Source of the DNA: Nesterenkonia sedimenti
GTDB taxonomy: Bacteria; Actinomycetota; Actinomycetes; Actinomycetales; Micrococcaceae
Reading direction: 5' to 3'
DNA: 64,000 nt
Assembly (NCBI RefSeq): GCF_012641515.1
Contig: NZ_JABAHY010000001.1
Coordinates: 1-64,000 of the forward strand
The notes beneath the pieces were generated by a model that saw nothing but the letters and a program-made list of their open reading frames with translations, had not been told where the DNA came from and did no database searches. Each line of letters begins with the position of its first letter. Within the stretch, counting starts at the first letter, position 1. A program made the translations under genes and the position numbers. Of this stretch, positions 63,798 through 64,000 are shown one piece after another.

Positions 63798-64000
63798 TGG
63801 CAGTCTTGAGCGCTGAGGCGGGCTGCCTGCCGGATCAGATGATGGCGCTCAGGCAGACTGGTTGCCTCTTGGGCAGCCTGTGAATACAGATCAGCGGCGA
63901 TAGTGGGTTCACCATTGAGCTCATGCAGATAGGCCGCTGCTGCAGTATGTCTGGGCAGTGAGGGATCCAGGCTGCTCAGTTCAGCTAACCCCGAGGTCGG
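63794..64000 (-). CDS. ECF sigma factor, SigJ/DUF6596-type, C-terminal part
   Basis: Only the last 68 residues are in the window; the gene continues beyond the right edge. The minus strand reads TAAAAYLHELNGEPTIAADL, YSQAAQEATSLPERHHLIRQ, AARLSAQDCH and stop. This is the TPR-like C-terminal tail (DUF6596) found on a group of ECF sigma factors often paired with YCII/DGPF-domain genes. The assignment rests on this tail alone. Confidence 0.7.
   Translation of the reverse strand, partial: PTSGLAELSSLDPSLPRHTAAAAYLHELNGEPTIAADLYSQAAQEATSLPERHHLIRQAARLSAQDCH

Overview
The window is high-GC DNA from an actinobacterium, most likely of the order Micrococcales and probably Micrococcaceae-like. The evidence is GTG/TTG starts, strong bias to G/C at third codon positions, and a gene order (TPR protein, HAD phosphatase, small acidic protein, tlyA, nadK, recN, pyrG, xerD, parA-like, scpA, scpB, rluB, tyrA, cmk, der) that closely follows the Mycobacterium tuberculosis Rv1691-Rv1713 block. 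The genus cannot be fixed from the sequence alone.

Layout. 1-380: the end of an rRNA operon (23S-5S spacer, 5S rRNA, terminator). 0.4-8.5 kb: housekeeping block from the TPR protein to xerD. 8.5-18.9 kb: a block inserted between xerD and parA. It holds a TRIC-like channel, a divergent pair of citrate synthase paralogues (one fused to a helix-turn-helix domain), a complete 2-methylcitrate cycle cluster (gntR-prpD-prpB-prpC, divergent from prpE) and a trans-aconitate methyltransferase. Two identical GTGTATACAC palindromes 63 bp apart sit in the gntR/prpE intergenic region. 19-25.8 kb: parA-scpA-scpB-rluB-tyrA-cmk-der.

25.8-31 kb is a decaying zone: a cobO-type adenosyltransferase broken by a nonsense codon and a frame change, a beta-lactamase-fold lipoprotein, a tRNA-Pro(GGG), a 1.75-kb segment bounded by 15-bp direct repeats of the tRNA 3' end that carries a DEDDh exonuclease-BRCT-TM protein, and a broken FAD-dependent desaturase. 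31-34.4 kb: hydroxyacid dehydrogenase, tgt and a YeiH-type exporter. 34.4-39.7 kb: a sulfur and thiol segment. It holds a short element with inverted ends, an IS3 remnant that beheads a dsbA, an intact VKOR, and a CstR-like persulfide-sensing operon (regulator, TauE exporter, rhodanese, CstB-like dioxygenase) with tandem operators. A beheaded reading frame then runs into tRNA-Arg(CCG).

39.8-51.7 kb: a NUDIX ADP-ribose pyrophosphatase, an MhuD-like haem oxygenase, a 1775-aa DUF4011-type helicase/nuclease, an Rv2578c-type radical SAM protein interrupted by a 350-aa LAGLIDADG intein inside its CxxxCxxC motif, a LysR/LysE pair, an Fpg/Nei glycosylase and a glutamine amidotransferase. 51.7-64 kb: ArsR-SRPBCC and MerR regulators; a lipoprotein-CcdA-DsbA operon divergent from a CPVC membrane protein-BlaI-M56 peptidase operon; nested IS110/IS256 remnants; VOC, DinB and WYL genes; and the end of an ECF sigma factor.

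How it works together. Propionyl-CoA appears to be handled by the methylcitrate route, while one cobalamin adenosyltransferase has decayed. Extracytoplasmic thiol chemistry is a repeated theme: VKOR, two DsbA genes (one broken), CcdA, rhodaneses, CstB, CstR and a possible redox-linked BlaI/M56 switch.
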